NCBI GenBank assembly: GCA_014529385.2
Contig: CM043960.1
Location: forward strand, 27,791,896 to 27,855,895
Origin: Adiantum capillus-veneris
Lineage: Eukaryota; Streptophyta; Polypodiopsida; Polypodiales; Pteridaceae
DNA: 64,000 nt
Reading direction: 5' to 3'
Position numbers and translations under genes: made by a program
The notes under the pieces: model-generated
What the model saw: the letters and a program-made list of their open reading frames with translations, nothing else
Told to the model about the DNA's origin: nothing
Databases searched by the model: none
Shown: positions 1 through 13,100 of the stretch, one piece after another
Layout of the letters: each line of letters begins with the position of its first letter
Numbering within the stretch: position 1 is the first letter of the stretch

Positions 1-924
1 GTATTATAAGACAAAAGATTTGTTCATTTATACATATTTACATTTGCTTACTCTAGGGAATCATTGTCAGCATTGTATGCCTTTCATCCATCTAGCATCT
101 ACAAAAGGATAAATTTTAAACTTGACAAGGTATAGTCGAATAGTCTTACCGCCTCGTAATACCTTGTCTTTGTGTTGGAGAACGGACTCGGGCTACAACA
201 CTTCCTCTTGGTCCTCAATCTCCGGTGGGTCTTTAATGGTTTCTTCTTGAGGTGGCTCTCCTTTGTAAAACTTTAGTAATCTCACGTGAAAAGCATTGTG
301 TATTAGCCAATGGTTGGGTAACTTGAGTTGATAGGTCATCTCATTGATTGGACTAAGATTCTAAAATGAACCATAGTACTTTAGGTGTCCCGTAGGATTC
401 TTGCCCGTTGTGTGCCTTAATCGAGCCTTGGGAAACTTAAGCAAGACCCAATAATTTTGTTTAAAGGCTAGAGCACTTATGTGCTTATCAATAGAAACTA
501 TTTTCCTTTGTTGAGAGATAGATATAGCATCCTTAATCTTTTGGAAAGATTCTTGTAGGTCTCGACTATATTCATCTACAACGAAGATCTTCCCACATGT
601 ACCTTAGGTAACAGGGGACTTTTTGATAGGAGCAGTGTGCTTTTCCCGTGGAAGTATGTACAGTGTTATTGTAAGCATACTCCACTAAAGTTATAAACTT
701 CTCCCATTTTGGGATGTTTGATCTTTTGTAACATAAGATTTTAGTAGATCAAGAATTTCTAGGTTAGCTAATTCACTTTGGCCATCCGTTTGTGGGTTAT
801 AGGCCGGAGAGAAGTTTAGCCTTGTACCTAAATTCTCAAAGAGACCCTTCCCAAAATTACTGGTCATTCTAGGATCTCTATCTGACACTATGGACATTGG
901 CAAGCCGTGGTACTTGAAGATTTG
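1..924 (-). mobile_element. Ty3/gypsy chromovirus remnant: integrase C-terminal part plus chromodomain
   Basis: Old fragment read on the minus strand. The catalytic-core part of integrase lies at about 780-900 (motifs GLPMSIVSDRDPR and NPQTDGQ, typical of Ty3/gypsy integrase). Further along, at about 60-200, is a chromodomain-like stretch (PESVLQHKDKVLRGGKT, then YLVKFKIYP), the part that marks chromoviruses and is thought to steer insertion to chromatin. Between them, near 300, is the usual linker (HNAFHVRLLK). The 5' LTR of element A abuts it at 925, so A probably inserted into it, or the two were joined by later rearrangement. It is incomplete and broken in several places. The family assignment is firm; its relation to the other elements here is not. 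Confidence 0.75.
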
Positions 925-2441
925 TGATATAATATGGCGAAGTACCAAGGGAGTAAAAGCTAGAATATTGGTAAGGCTGCCAAACCAGGCTCTACAGGGA
1001 TCCAAAGGAGGGAAAATAGGGACCCAAAGGGCGGCAGCCTGCAAAAGAGAAATGTGCATCAATGGAGCTTAAAAGACCTAAGGTTCAACTCCATTAAGAC
1101 TTCTAGAGGCTAAGGTTCCAAAAAATAAACTAAAAAGTCCAACGGCTAAAGGTGGAAAAATTGGATGGTTATGGGAAGACTAAAAAGTCTTCCCACATCC
1201 CTAGGAAGGAGGGGGCGAGCCCTAATGATAGGAGATGAGAGAGAAACATACACACACACACACTCCCACCCACTCCCCAATGGGAAGAATGGACACATGG
1301 TAGGCTCCTAAGCCAATTTCCCCCAATCTCCCCTCAAATCCTATTGGATGGCCATAGAGGTGGACCAATGAGAATTAGGCTAGAGTAAAATTAGTCTAAT
1401 CAATTAAAAATGCTTGATAAAAGAACCAATAGAAATTAATCTCCCTAGAAGACTATGGGAAAACCTACCAAGGGATCCAATGAGCATCCAGCAGCCCAAT
1501 GGCTTGCTTGATTCCTATTGGCCAGAAGACTAAAAGGTCCAATGAGAGTTTAAATGAATTATTTAATTACCTAAAGCTCTCACAAAAGGGGAAAGGGAGA
1601 CACAGGTCACAAGGCTATCAATTATGCTTCTAATATATGATTGGCTAAGCTTTGTAAGAGCCAATTGGAAGCCAACAAGAGAAAAAACCAAGAGGGGTCA
1701 ACCAAGAGAGAGAGAGGTTGGCATTTTTACACTAACCAAATTTGCTACACACAAACACACACACACACACACACACACAACTTATGTTTGATCAGCAAGA
1801 ACTCCATCTCCTTCTCCAAGTATTGAGAAGTAGAGGCCTACACCAACACCTCTTGGCTATGGAATGAAAATCCAACCAAGCACCAAGCTTCAATGGAATG
1901 CTCATCTCCTCTACCATGCTAATTACTAAGCTAAGATATGCTATTAGAGTGATTATGTGAGGAGAATACCTCTTTCTCGTAAGATACACCTTCTTCCTCT
2001 CAATATTTCCTCATTCCTTGCTAGCTCTAACCATTTTTGAAGGTGTATGAGGTCTTGGGACTGAGGCTAGGGACACTAGGTGTGTTTTTCAAGCATAATT
2101 TGGTGCATGAAGCTTCTATCTTCATTGCACCAATGAGTTTTTTCAAGGAACACAAGAATTGTATTGTACAAAAGTCTCCTTTGATGTAAGAAGCTATAAT
2201 ACAAAGCCTTTATGGAGGGGGACCGGCTCCATGTAAGTCCGGTCCTCAACTATTGTCAATTGTTATAATTCTCTCTCTTTTCAAGTATTGTCTATGCCAA
2301 ACTAGCTAGGTGTAAATTGCTATGTTGCTTTCTCAAATTAAGTACTCCCTCTATGCTCATTAGGAACTTGTTCTTAATGAAATGTTCACTATGTTATCAT
2401 TTTTTTGCTACACACAAGTTACTAGTGCATTAAATGTTACA
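925..2441 (+). repeat. 5' LTR of element A
   Basis: About 1.52 kb. It begins TGATAT and ends TTACA just before the primer site. Boundaries were set by comparison with the inverted copy at 42,784-44,328, which shares both ends and most of the body. It contains short (CA)n tracts and many 'CCAATGAG/CCAATAGG' words. Host-type sequence on the far side is an older integrase fragment. Confidence 0.8.
1755..1779. repeat. (AC)n microsatellite
   Basis: An uninterrupted AC run in the LTR of element A. A shorter one is at 1249-1262. The copy of this LTR at 42.8-44.3 kb has a (GT)n run (the complement) at a different place. Confidence 0.95.
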
Positions 2442-2442
2442 T

Positions 2443-2454
2443 TGGTATCAGAGC
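2443..2454 (+). other. Primer binding site of element A
   Basis: TGGTATCAGAGC is the classic plant retrotransposon primer site, complementary to the 3' end of initiator methionine tRNA. It lies one base past the LTR end, as expected. Confidence 0.9.
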
Positions 2455-5400
2455 TATTGGTTTCTCTTTTCTTCCTCAAGAAGAGAGGTCCTCAAGCTTG
2501 CTACAAATGGTTGGTGATATTAATTGCAAAAGAGTAAGTAGAATAGGGATTTTTCATCCTTGAAGCACGCCTGCTCTATGCAGTTAACGGGGATACCGTT
2601 GAGAGCTATGGTCTTAATAATGCAGTCCTACAGGGATTGCCTATGGCTTAACCATTATTGAGCTGTTAGAAGATTGATAGGAACCGGTGTTTTCTTGGCT
2701 CTATTAAACCCTCTCTTCTATTCCTTGCAATTAATAATATTCAATCACGGGTATAGATGCTTGAGTGCTTATCTTTGAAGGTAAAGAGGAGTAGCAACTA
2801 GGGCTTGAAGTACCAAAGTACAAGTAGAAGTTTACACCTAAAAGTGGCTAGTATGGTTGTCAAGGGAATAGAGATTGAAAGGAATGTTGATAGATTTGGT
2901 TTTGCTAATGATAGAGTAACTAATGATGCCCCTATGCTTGTAGCCTATCTTGTTTCTAGGCTTCAACAAGCTCTGGGCAATCCATCCCTCCAAGGTGAAG
3001 TGCTACAGCAACTACACACCCATGGTATTCTCCAAACTCTCCACCAAGAAGAGAGAGTACCTAGGAAGGCTCTTGGTAAGACTTCCAAAAGAGGAATCTC
3101 TCTGATAAGGGAAGAAGAGGAGGATTCATATGAAGGGCTCAAAAAAATACTACTCGATGAGGCATCTCCCTTTCAAAGGAGAACCCAAGTTTCAACGGCA
3201 GAGTCCCCACTGAAAGGACAAGAAATAAGAAAATCTCATGCCACCTTGGTGGAGATGTCTCCACAAAGACGGTGGGAAAAATGCTCTCCAGCACCCCCTA
3301 AACGAAGAAGACCATCTCATACTCCTCTTCACCATAATTCAAAGAGGGAAGAGAGAAAACAAGAGAAGAAAAAGGTGGTAAAGAGGTCACCCTCTTCTCC
3401 ATCTTCCTATTCCGAAGGCACTGATGGTGCAAAAAAGGAGGAACAAGGGAAGAAAAAGGTGAGAAAGAGGTCACCCTCTTCTCCATCCTCCTCATCCTCT
3501 TCCTCTCATGAAGAAAGTGATGGTGCAGATCTCAAACCGCCCAAGAGAAGAGGTCATACGAAATACTATGCCTCCTGAAAAAGGTTGTGCAAGCTCAAAA
3601 AGTTCAAAGAGGGAGGAAAAAACATTTCTTTCCTTACCTACAATGGCACCTTTTGTGCTACAAACAAAATCTTGGCCTTTATCCAACAATTCGATATGGC
3701 GTTTGGAGATGAGAGCTTCATGGAGTCCTCTAAGCTACATCATGTAGCTATGTATTTTCAAAAGTATGTCAGGCAATGGTGGTCTAGCCTACGAGAAAAC
3801 GGTGAAGCTCCACAAACATGGAAAGCTTTAAAAGCTTCCATCATGAAGCAATTTTTGGCTAGCGATGCCAAAGACAAAGTACTCTCCGAATGGTGAAGCC
3901 TGAAGCTCTCTCCCTATGAATCTATTCACAAATATGTAGACAAGATTTGGGATTTACATCTCAAAGCCACTGTTTACAATAAGATGGATTTTGGAGAGCA
4001 AAAAAAACAATTTTGTACGGGTTTATCTGAGGATATGGCGGACTATGTTAACTCCCAAAGGCCTCGCACCATATCTGCGGTCATACAGCATACCATTGTG
4101 GCTTCAAGAATCAATTTCCAATAAGGGGCTAAGAGAAATCTTAAGCCCATGGAAAACAAGGATCGTAATGAGCCTAAGGGGAAGGACAATGTCCAAAAGT
4201 CTCCCAAAGGCAACACCAACAACAACAAAGCCAAGGAGAAGGGAGTTTATAAAGGCAAAATAAACTCTCTCACGAAGATCTAGAGTGTTATCGAAAAGAT
4301 AACCGTTGTTTCAAGTGTGGGGAGCAAGGGCATGCCTATCATGCTTGTCCCCACAAGAATACAGGTAATGAGCCTCCTAGAGCTACCTTGCTTGAAATTC
4401 AAGAAGAGGATGCTCATCACAAAGGATCTCCTTTATGTCATGCTTGGGAAAAGATAAGAGAACATGAATCTTTCATTCTCTTTGACCCTAGTTCTACTCA
4501 CAATTTTATATCCAAAGAGTTGGCCACCAATCTAGGCATCCAAGCCTATGAGATGAGAGATGTCCTGCCTACTGATGGTGCTTTCAAGGGGCAAGAATAC
4601 TCAATCACTCCCTTAATTGGGAAATTAAAGCTCCATGTCCAAAGCTATGTGGACAAGGAGAATTTCTTCATCTCTCCTCTCAAACATGAGGATGTAATCC
4701 TAGGGGCACCATGGTTTGATTGCATGGCTGCCAATGTTAAATTCCCTAAAAGACAAATCTATTTTAGGTACAGGGGAAAATATATGTACATAGATTCTAA
4801 GGAGTTGGGTAGCACCATACCCATTGTACATAAGAAAGCTTTCAATAAGTCAATAAAGAGCTCTATTTCCGTGTACATGTTTTTTGTTAAATATTCTCAA
4901 AATGAACCTAATGTTTTAGCAAAAGAAGATATAACCAATCAAAAGGAGTTAGGGTTATCCAATTTCCTCAAGGGATTCCAAAGATGTTTTTATTGACGAC
5001 ATCCCTTGTTAGCTACCTCCCAAACGAGGGGATGACGACCATGCAATTGAACTTCTTCCAAGCAGCTCACCGCTCTGCTTATTGAGTTTTTCAAGCTCAA
5101 CAAGAGGAGATTATGTGGCAAGTGCATGAGTTGGTTGAGAAATGCATGGTTAGGTCTAGCACATCTCCATTTTGTTCACTAGTGTTAATAGTGCAAAAGA
5201 AAGATGGCACATATCGTATGTGTGTCGACTATAGAGCACTAAATAGGATCACCATCAAGAATAGGTTTCTCGTTCCACGGGTAAAATACTTATTTAATAA
5301 GCTATAGGGGTCTGCCTACTTCAGTAGGATTGACCTAAAAAGTGGCTACCATCAAATAAGGATGGTTGATCAAGACATTGTAAAGACTGCATTTTGCACT

Positions 5401-6478
5401 ATGTTTGGTCTTTACGAATAGATCGTCATGCCTTTTGGATTTACCAATGCACCAACCACATGTAACCGTCTGATGGGGAGAAGCTATTCAAGCCTCACTG
5501 AAGCTTTACTAGAGTGTTCTTTGATGATAAAATCATCTATTCTAATTCATTAGAAGAACACAAGCAACACCTCCAGGTAATGTTTCAAGTTTTACGAGAG
5601 AAAAAACTTTATATCAATCGAAAGAAAAGTGAATTTTTCTTACAAGAGATTCACCATTTAGGTCACATTATCTCTCAAGATGGCATCCAAATGGATCCAT
5701 CAAAGCTTGAGGTAATATAGGGATGGCTTAATCCAAAGAATATGCATGAACTATGAAGCTTTATAGGTATGTGTGCATACTACAGATGCTTCATAGAAAA
5801 GTTCTCACAAATTGCATGACCATTACATGACCTAACAAACAAAAATGTTAGGTATATATGGTCCACCAATTAGAACAATACTTTTGAAAAGCTTAAGGAG
5901 AAGCTTATCTCTCAATATGTGCTTACACTACCAGATCTCTCAAAACCCTTTGAGGTCCAATACGACGCTTGTGGTAATTGCCTTGGAGCTGTTCTGTTCC
6001 AAGAAGGACACACCATAGCCTATGAAAGTCGAAGGATCAACCCTATTGAGCAAGCTCTAGGTATATATGAGAAGAAACTCTTAGCAGTTCTACATGCTCT
6101 AGACTCATGGAAGCACTATATATTGGGGACTCCTTTCATTCTACAAATGGATCACCAAAGCCTTAAGTACTTCATGATGCAGACCAAGCTCTTCGACAAA
6201 CAAATGAGGTGGAAAAATATCCTTTTGCAATTTCATTTTCATATTTCTCACATTGCTGGCAAGCATAATCAAGTGGCTGATGCACTCTCAAGATGACCGA
6301 GAGTGAATGCGGTATCCATAGCAACTCACAATGATCTATCTTTTATGATAATTGAGTACTCTATTGATCCCAATTTTAGAGATGTGATTTCATTCCTTGC
6401 ACTAGGGAAGAAAGAAGAACCATTTACCCTACAAGATTGTTATCTTCTCTATGGAAATCGGCTATGTGGGATCAATTT

Positions 6479-6539
6479 TACATGAGAAAATCATTTGGGA
6501 GAATTAAATATCAGTTTTTATGAGAAAACATCTTAGTGG
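6479..6539. repeat. Junction repeat X, copy 1
   Basis: About 60 bp starting ACATGAGAAAATCATTT. A similar stretch, same orientation and roughly three-quarters identical, lies at 44,341-44,398. Copy 1 marks the border between elements A and D; copy 2 marks the border between the LTR of B and element C. Confidence 0.6.
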
Positions 6540-8250
6540 GTATCTGAATACTTTCATTAATAAAGTGCATTCCCTAATTTGAACTATTTCTACTAGACAT
6601 CCATATCTGCACATGACGCTTTCATACAAAAATATATAATTTCATTTAGTACTGTTGTTTAATAAGGCCTTTGCTTCAACCCACTTTTTTTGACATAACA
6701 TGTGGCCATCACAATATAATTATTCTTTCTTAGAGTTACTTTCTTGAATAGCCCCGTAAAATGTAGACCCCATGTCATGAAATTTCCTTGTGGATACACT
6801 AGAGTTAGTGGTGACATATTAGCTATTGTTGGCCTCCCCATTTGTTGACAAATATCACATGTTTTGCAAAAATATCTGGCATCATCCATCATAGTTTTCC
6901 ACCATAATCCTGCTTGAAAGATCTTCTTATATGTGATATCACTTGAAAAGTGTCCTCCAATATCTCCATTTTGAGTTCAGTGGTCACTTGCATCCTTTCT
7001 TCATTGACACACATGTGCAAAGCACACCGTCAATTCCTAGTATGTAAAGTGCTCCAACAATTATAATGAATTTAATACTTTTTATGATTACTCGATCTTG
7101 CCATGAGGCTAGGCCAATATGGCTCCCATAGCCATGCCAAAAGAATCTACATGTACATGGAAATTATATCCCATATATGCACACAAAGTATTATCTTCCT
7201 GCTCGTATCTTTTAAGCAAGGGAAAATTTGTTCACACTCCTTAGACAAGATAAATTGGTTCCCTAACTTTAATGTCAACTCATATAAAGGTAATGCCTTG
7301 GATGAAAACAAAGGAATGAACCTCGTGTAGAAATTTTTATATCCTAGAAAAGAGCTTAATTCAGACACTATGGTTGGTGCTAGCTTGTTGAATACACTTG
7401 ATCTTATCATTTTTTATTTCAATCCCATTCTTGGACACTATATGTCCCAGAATTTGTCTCTTCCAAACAATGAATACCGACTCCTTTTCTCTTCTCACTT
7501 TTTGAGCAACATTTCTAAAAACAATAAGTACATCTCTTAAATGGAGAAAACCATGAAGTCATCCATAAAGATGGCCAAAAACATATGCAAAAATTTGCTG
7601 AAAATTTCCATCATACATCGCTAAATTTTTTTTGAAGCATTTCATAGCCCAAATGGAATCACCAGATACATGAATGCTCCCCATTCAATGGTAAATGTCG
7701 TTTTGTCCCTATCCTCAAGTGCAATCTTTAGCTGATTGTAGCCACTATAGTCATCCATAAAGCTATACATTTCATGGAATGAAATCAAATCTAGCATCAT
7801 ATCTATGAATGGTAGTGGAAAAGGATCCTTAATGATGTCAGCATTCAATTTTCTACAATCCACACATACTCTCAATTTCTCGTTGTACTTACGAAATACA
7901 ACTATAGAAAGCAACCAGTCACTCCTTGCTACCTGTGTGATGAGCACTACTTTGAGAAGATTTGCAATCTCCTCCTTAATCTTCTTGGCATAATTAGGGT
8001 TCATTTTGTATCTTTGCAATCTAGCTTGTCTAGCATCCGGCTTCATTGGAATGCGATGTTGGCACACTTTTGGATCTACACCTTTCAGGTCAGTATCTTC
8101 CTACGAAAATACATCCTTATATTTTTGGAATAGTGCCTTTGTCTTTTCGTTGATCTCCGACATTAGGTGCTTGTAATCATTCTTGGATTTTTGTCTTAGC
8201 CAAGATTCCACTCCTCAACCTCTTGATCATCTAGGAGTAACCAATTTGGG
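6540..8250 (-). mobile_element. Element D: non-chromovirus Ty3/gypsy fragment
   Basis: Broken minus-strand element. Parts in coding order: RT about 8.07-7.55 kb (CQHRIPMKPDAR, VCVDCRKLNADIIKDPFPLP, YSFMDDYSGYNQ, VIPFGL); RNase H start about 7.4-7.15 kb (SSFLGYKNFYTRFIP); integrase zinc-finger and early core about 6.9-6.55 kb (CKTCDICQQMGRP, GLHFTGLFKK). It has no LTR in view and no chromodomain. Element C (44.4-46.9 kb, +) is the same family: the stretch after YSGYNQ is closely similar in DNA between the two. Several breaks; old. Confidence 0.8.
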
Positions 8251-8252
8251 TA

Positions 8253-8430
8253 TCCTCCATCAAGGAAAATTTGGACTCTCAAAGGGGCCCTATATTAAGA
8301 ACTTTGACTTTCTCTTTCTTGTCCAAAATGGGCGAACGGTAAATTTTTTACAAATGAAATAAAAAAATTTCAAACCTTTTGGATTTAGAATGTACTCATC
8401 GAGATCTATCCATTGATATATAACATCTTC
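8253..8430. repeat. Partial relative of the MITE-like repeat at 21.6 kb
   Basis: Contains GGACTCTCAAAGGGGCCCTA near 8273-8292 and, further on, ACTCATCGAGATCTATCCATTG near 8393. Both match one arm of the terminal-inverted-repeat element at 21,617-21,964. The similarity runs some 20 bp outside the inverted repeat as well, so the real unit may be larger. The partner arm is not seen here. Confidence 0.55.
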
Positions 8431-8614
8431 CCAAAATCATATTGAATATATGGGAGAGAACCCTTGAGGAAATTCACTTGCCATTTCCAACAAGTCCCAG
8501 AACACATGTTTCACGCACACTTTGGACGTATATACCGCAAAAACCCTCTACACATTAAAATTAGCTTCAACAACTACTGTTGACCTACTTGTTACAATTA
8601 TTGTGCGTGCATAG

Positions 8615-8903
8615 GGGTGAAAGCATGTTAACTTGTCATGCTTTTTCATGTCCCGGACAATGCTAACTAGCACAATTTTGACATATGCTAGCTAGTACAA
8701 TAACTTGAGCTATATCTCCAAGATCTATGACATAAGATATATCAATAGAAAGCACTTGAAACAAGGAATCCAAATGTACAACCTCTCACAAATTTTGATA
8801 TTATTTGTAAAAAAATTTACCGGACGCCCAACTTTTTGAGGATGTGCTAACTTGAAACTGCTAACTAGCACAAAAAGCGCGACAGGTTAACATGCTTTCA
8901 CCC
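8615..8903. mobile_element. MITE with about 23-bp terminal inverted repeats
   Basis: The left end GGGTGAAAGCATGTTAACTT is mirrored at the right end (reverse complement of AGGTTAACATGCTTTCACCC, one mismatch). Length is about 289 bp. Flanks show ATAG directly before the left end and directly after the right end, giving a 3-4 bp target duplication. There is no coding capacity. An inner word, TGCTAACTAGCACAA, occurs near both ends in direct orientation. A 3-bp duplication would suit PIF/Harbinger or CACTA; superfamily not settled. Confidence 0.75.
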
Positions 8904-10100
8904 ATAGATGGTTGGGATCTATGATAGGAAGATTTGGAGTACTACAGATTCGAGGACTTGACGAAGGAAGCCGCCCATGATATGTGGCTTCAAGATTACA
9001 AAAAAAGTGGGAGAGAAAGGCTCACGAGTGGGGAAAAACAGGAATATGGGCATCTACACATGTTACTCCTGCGATGGAGCCACCATCATCTCCACGATGG
9101 TTAGAGATTGATTGGTCACTTTGTAGCCATTCACCCAAGAAGACTTCGATTACCACATGGGATGGTTATACAACTTATGCCACATGGGGAACCTTGACAG
9201 TCTTAGTATATATACATCCTTAGGATTAGTATTTTTTCATATAGGGATTATTTCCATTTTATGGATTATTATCATTTAATGGATTATTATTGACATTTTA
9301 TGGATTGTTATCATAGAAATAATTGACAATCTATGGATCTTTAGTTTCAATCATATTTGTTTGTTTATTTTAATTCTAATTTCATGTATATTCAAACTCC
9401 AATAAACAAAGAGTACTCAAGGGAGGAAGAACTAAGGTAACAAATAAATGTTTTAAATTAACTCTATAAATACACAATTTATTCTTCTTTTCCTTTATGA
9501 TCATTCATTCAATATTATCACACACTCTACTCATGCTACAGTCATAGTCCAGGTCCATAAGTTGAACTCAACTAAGTTACTAAGAGTCAATCTTCTTTTT
9601 GCAGCCAAGACTAGACTATGATGAGGCCCTCCTATTCTTCCAAAAACCTTGAAGAGGAATGTGAGATGGATATTATAAGTCGCTTGTTGACAGTTCCTTC
9701 AAACTCGTAGGAGAAGACATTCTTGAAGTATGTATTAGGATTCTCTATATGTTGGGGAGTGGAGGTCATCTGTGTCTACCAAGACAAGGAATTGACAAAA
9801 TTTGTGGTTCCCAATATCTTCTAGCATGGGACACTTACATACGAAGCCAACCCAAATTCAGGAATGATTTTCTATCCAACATCCAAGATTTTATTTGAAA
9901 TGGGCAAGATTGAAAATAGCTTCAGGTGAACTCAAGATAGGACAAAGAGTACTTTTCATTGATGCCTCGCTGATGATGAATATGAAACTAGAAGTATACA
10001 AGCTTAATGGCCATACAGATGTTGGCCATATTTCCCTTCAGAAAATAATCGAACATGACATCAATGCCATGCTTTAAAAGCCCCAACTTGGGAATGTTGA
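8904..10100. other. Unassigned AT-rich stretch
   Basis: No recognised gene. It holds a run of diverged TTATGGATTATTAT words at 9.23-9.36 kb and a TATA-like CTATAAATAC near 9464, which could be part of a decayed LTR of element F. No primer site is visible. Short open stretches here show no family motif that I recognise. Confidence 0.4.
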
Positions 10101-13100
10101 CGGCGAAGGACGTGATGTTGGAAAGACTTTCAAAGAGTAGATTGAGAAGATGGAGGACTACTTTGATCTAGCACACTCCACAAATGAGAGTAAGCTACCA
10201 TGGCTCAATTCAAGTTAGAGAAGACAGATAAACTCTGGTGGAAGGATCACTGTAGGGAGAACCACATCAAGACTCAACTTCTAAAGAATTAACAAAATTG
10301 TACATATCATTCAAAGCAGACCAATGAATTTCTTGATTGCAATTAGGGAAACCGAGATTCAGAAGGACACTATCAACACTTCTTAATGCTGGTTAAATAT
10401 GCACCTCAAGGTATGACTCAAGAAGTCAAGGTTGCTTGGTTTATATCAGGACTTCACTCACCTCTAAAGGAAAACCTCCAAGCCCTACGGCTTACTTCCT
10501 TTGTTGACATACTAGATGCAGGGAAGCCCATTGAAATAGAGCTCAATTTAGCAAGGAGAAACCATGCTGAGTCAACCTCCAACCACAACTTAAGACTTCC
10601 TCTACCCTAGGAAGATAATGTCAACCCTAGACCAACTCCCTGAGGTATGTCTAACTTTTTAAGGAAGAGAGCCTTTTGTGATCATTTATGCTTAAACTGA
10701 TTACAACCGGGTCACATACAAAGAGAGTATCCTCACCGTGATGAGCCCATGGTTAACCATCCGAGGGAACAACCCAGGATTAGATCATCCCAAGGAAGTT
10801 TTTCCAACCCAAATAATATTCCACTACTGCACCTTCTTGCTCCCTTACATAACCCTCAACCTCTTGGTCAACAAGCATGAGGCACTATGAATCAGCAAGG
10901 AGGGTGAACCCAAGCCAATATAAACCCTCCTCGCCCATGATTTGGGGGACTCAAAACCCTAATGTAGCTCATGTTAATCAACTTGATGTTGTTGAAATTG
11001 ATGGGAGAGTGGAACCAATGGCTCACATTCATGCAGTAATTGAACATCAAGGAGCCAACCAATAGTTCTCCGTCCTTCACACACCTACTGAATACGAAGG
11101 TAAAAAGTTCACCTTACTTATTGATTCAAGGATCACATTCTTTTATATCTCCAAAGTACATAAGGATTCTACAATTACTAGGACATCCTGGTTTCTCACT
11201 CATGATTGAACTTGCAACGGGTAAGAAAATCAATTCACTTATGATCATAGGACAAATCAAATTCAAATTAGGAAATGAGAACACTAATGCTCCATTTTGG
11301 GTACTACCCCTTGGGATTCATGATAGTATACTAGGGATGGATTGGCTAAAGAAGAATGATACAGCCATACACTGTAAGAAGTCTTTACTAACTTTTAAGA
11401 ATGATGATAATAAGAGAATAACAATTTTAGGCATTAGAGGGAAATGAAAACTTCAACTAGTCACTTTCATGAAACTATTAAAGACTTACAAGAGGAAACA
11501 AATGGTTTATGAGGTCAAGCTAAACCCCACCAACAAGCAAACCACCCAAACCGAACCAGAATGGTTGACTCAGTACGATGATGTATTCCTAGAAGAACTC
11601 ACTAAACTAACACCTAATTGCGAGGTTGATCATGCTATTGAGCTTATTCTAGGAGCCCAACCGTTAGCCCATAGACCCTACAAGATGTATGTACCAGAGG
11701 CTACTGAGCTTAAAGAACAACTTTCACAACTACTTGATCAAGCATTTATACATCCTAGTGTTTCACCTTGGAGCACACCCATCCTTTTGAATTGAAAGAA
11801 AGATGTCACACTCCGCCTTTGTATTGATTACAGAGGGATTAACCAAGTCACCGTCAAAAACAAGTATGGTATACCACCGATCGAAGAACTTTTAGACATG
11901 TTACAAGGTGTGGCCATCTTCTCAGAAATTGATTTAAGGTCTGGATATCACCAAGTTTGTATAAAGGAAGACGATAATCACAAGGCAGGATTTAACAATT
12001 GGTTTGATCATTATGAGTTCATGGTCATGCCCTTTGGTCTCACAAATGCCCCTGCTATATTCAATAGGCTCATGATAGATATCTTTCAGAAACATTTAGA
12101 CAATTTTGTTCTTGTTTTATTTGATGACATCCTAGTCCATTCTAGAAGTGTAGAAGAACATGAATGACATGTATGATGTGTACTAGAACTTCTCCGTCAA
12201 CACCAACTCTATGTCAAGAAGAGTAAGTGTACCTTCTTCACAAAAAAAATTGATTACCTTGGTTTTATAATCTCCAAAGAAGGTGTATCAATGGACCCTG
12301 CAAAGATTGAATTTGTCGTAAATTGGTCTACACCAAGTTCCATAAGAGAGATCCAAGGATTTCTTAGACTCACCGGATGGCACCGCATATTCATTATGAA
12401 TTATACAAAGATAGCCTCATCCATGATAAATCGAGACTAAAGCAGCCCAAGCAAGCTTCGAGAAACTCAAAGAAGTATTGGTAAATGCACCAGTACTACA
12501 ATTGTCGGACTTTTCAAAAACTTTTATGGTCTCAACTGATGCTAGTGGAGAAGTTATAGGTGGTGTCCTAAGTCAAGAAGGAAAACCCATAGCCTATGAG
12601 TCACATAAACTCCGACAACATCAGCTGATCTATCCCACTCATGATCTTGAACTATTGGTAGTGGTCCATGCTCTAAAAATATGGCGACATTATCTTTTAG
12701 GACAATGTTTGAGCTACATAACTGATCATAAGAGCTTGAGATGGTTATTTACACAACCAAATTTAAGTATGCGACAATGTAGATGGATGGAAATCTTATG
12801 CGAGTATGATTTTGGTATTGAATATAAACTAGGAAGACAAAATGTTGTTGCAGATTCCCTCAATAGGAAGAGTATAAGAGGTGCAATATCTGCTGTGAGA
12901 CTCTATTACCTCCAAAATTACTCCTTGATGACCCATATTTATCAAGAATACGATCTCTCATGCTCTTAACATCCTATAAGAACAAAAAAGTTGTTCTATT
13001 GAAGGATTTACTATGGATAAGGATAATATGTACTACAAGAATCGGCTATGTATCCCCAATGATAAGGAAATAAAGATGCAAATTTTACATGAGTCTCACA

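Larger units (their letters stand above)
925..6497 (+). mobile_element. Element A: Ty3/gypsy LTR element, 3'-truncated
   Basis: Broken element with 5' LTR, initiator-Met-type primer site, gag, protease, reverse transcriptase, RNase H and the start of integrase. Parts: gag about 2.8-4.25 kb, with a basic Ser/Lys-rich N-terminal region and a CX2CX4HX4C zinc knuckle (CFKCGEQGHAYHAC) near 4.31-4.35 kb; protease near 4.45-4.75 kb (FDPSSTHNFIS); RT about 5.1-5.75 kb (CVDYRALNRI, FFDDKIIYS); RNase H about 5.9-6.3 kb, ending in the HNQVADALSR motif; integrase only begun at about 6.3-6.5 kb. No 3' LTR is seen. It has many interruptions and is old. Element B at 38.7-44.3 kb is a copy of the same family in opposite orientation; by eye the two differ by well over 10%. 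Confidence 0.85.

Noticed and set aside
690-1062. Integrase reading frame appearing to continue past 924 into the LTR of element A
   Set aside because: Comparison with the LTR of B shows the LTR begins at 925; the open frame beyond is chance.
8984-9223. 79-codon open stretch
   Set aside because: No family signature; length is within chance expectation for this composition.
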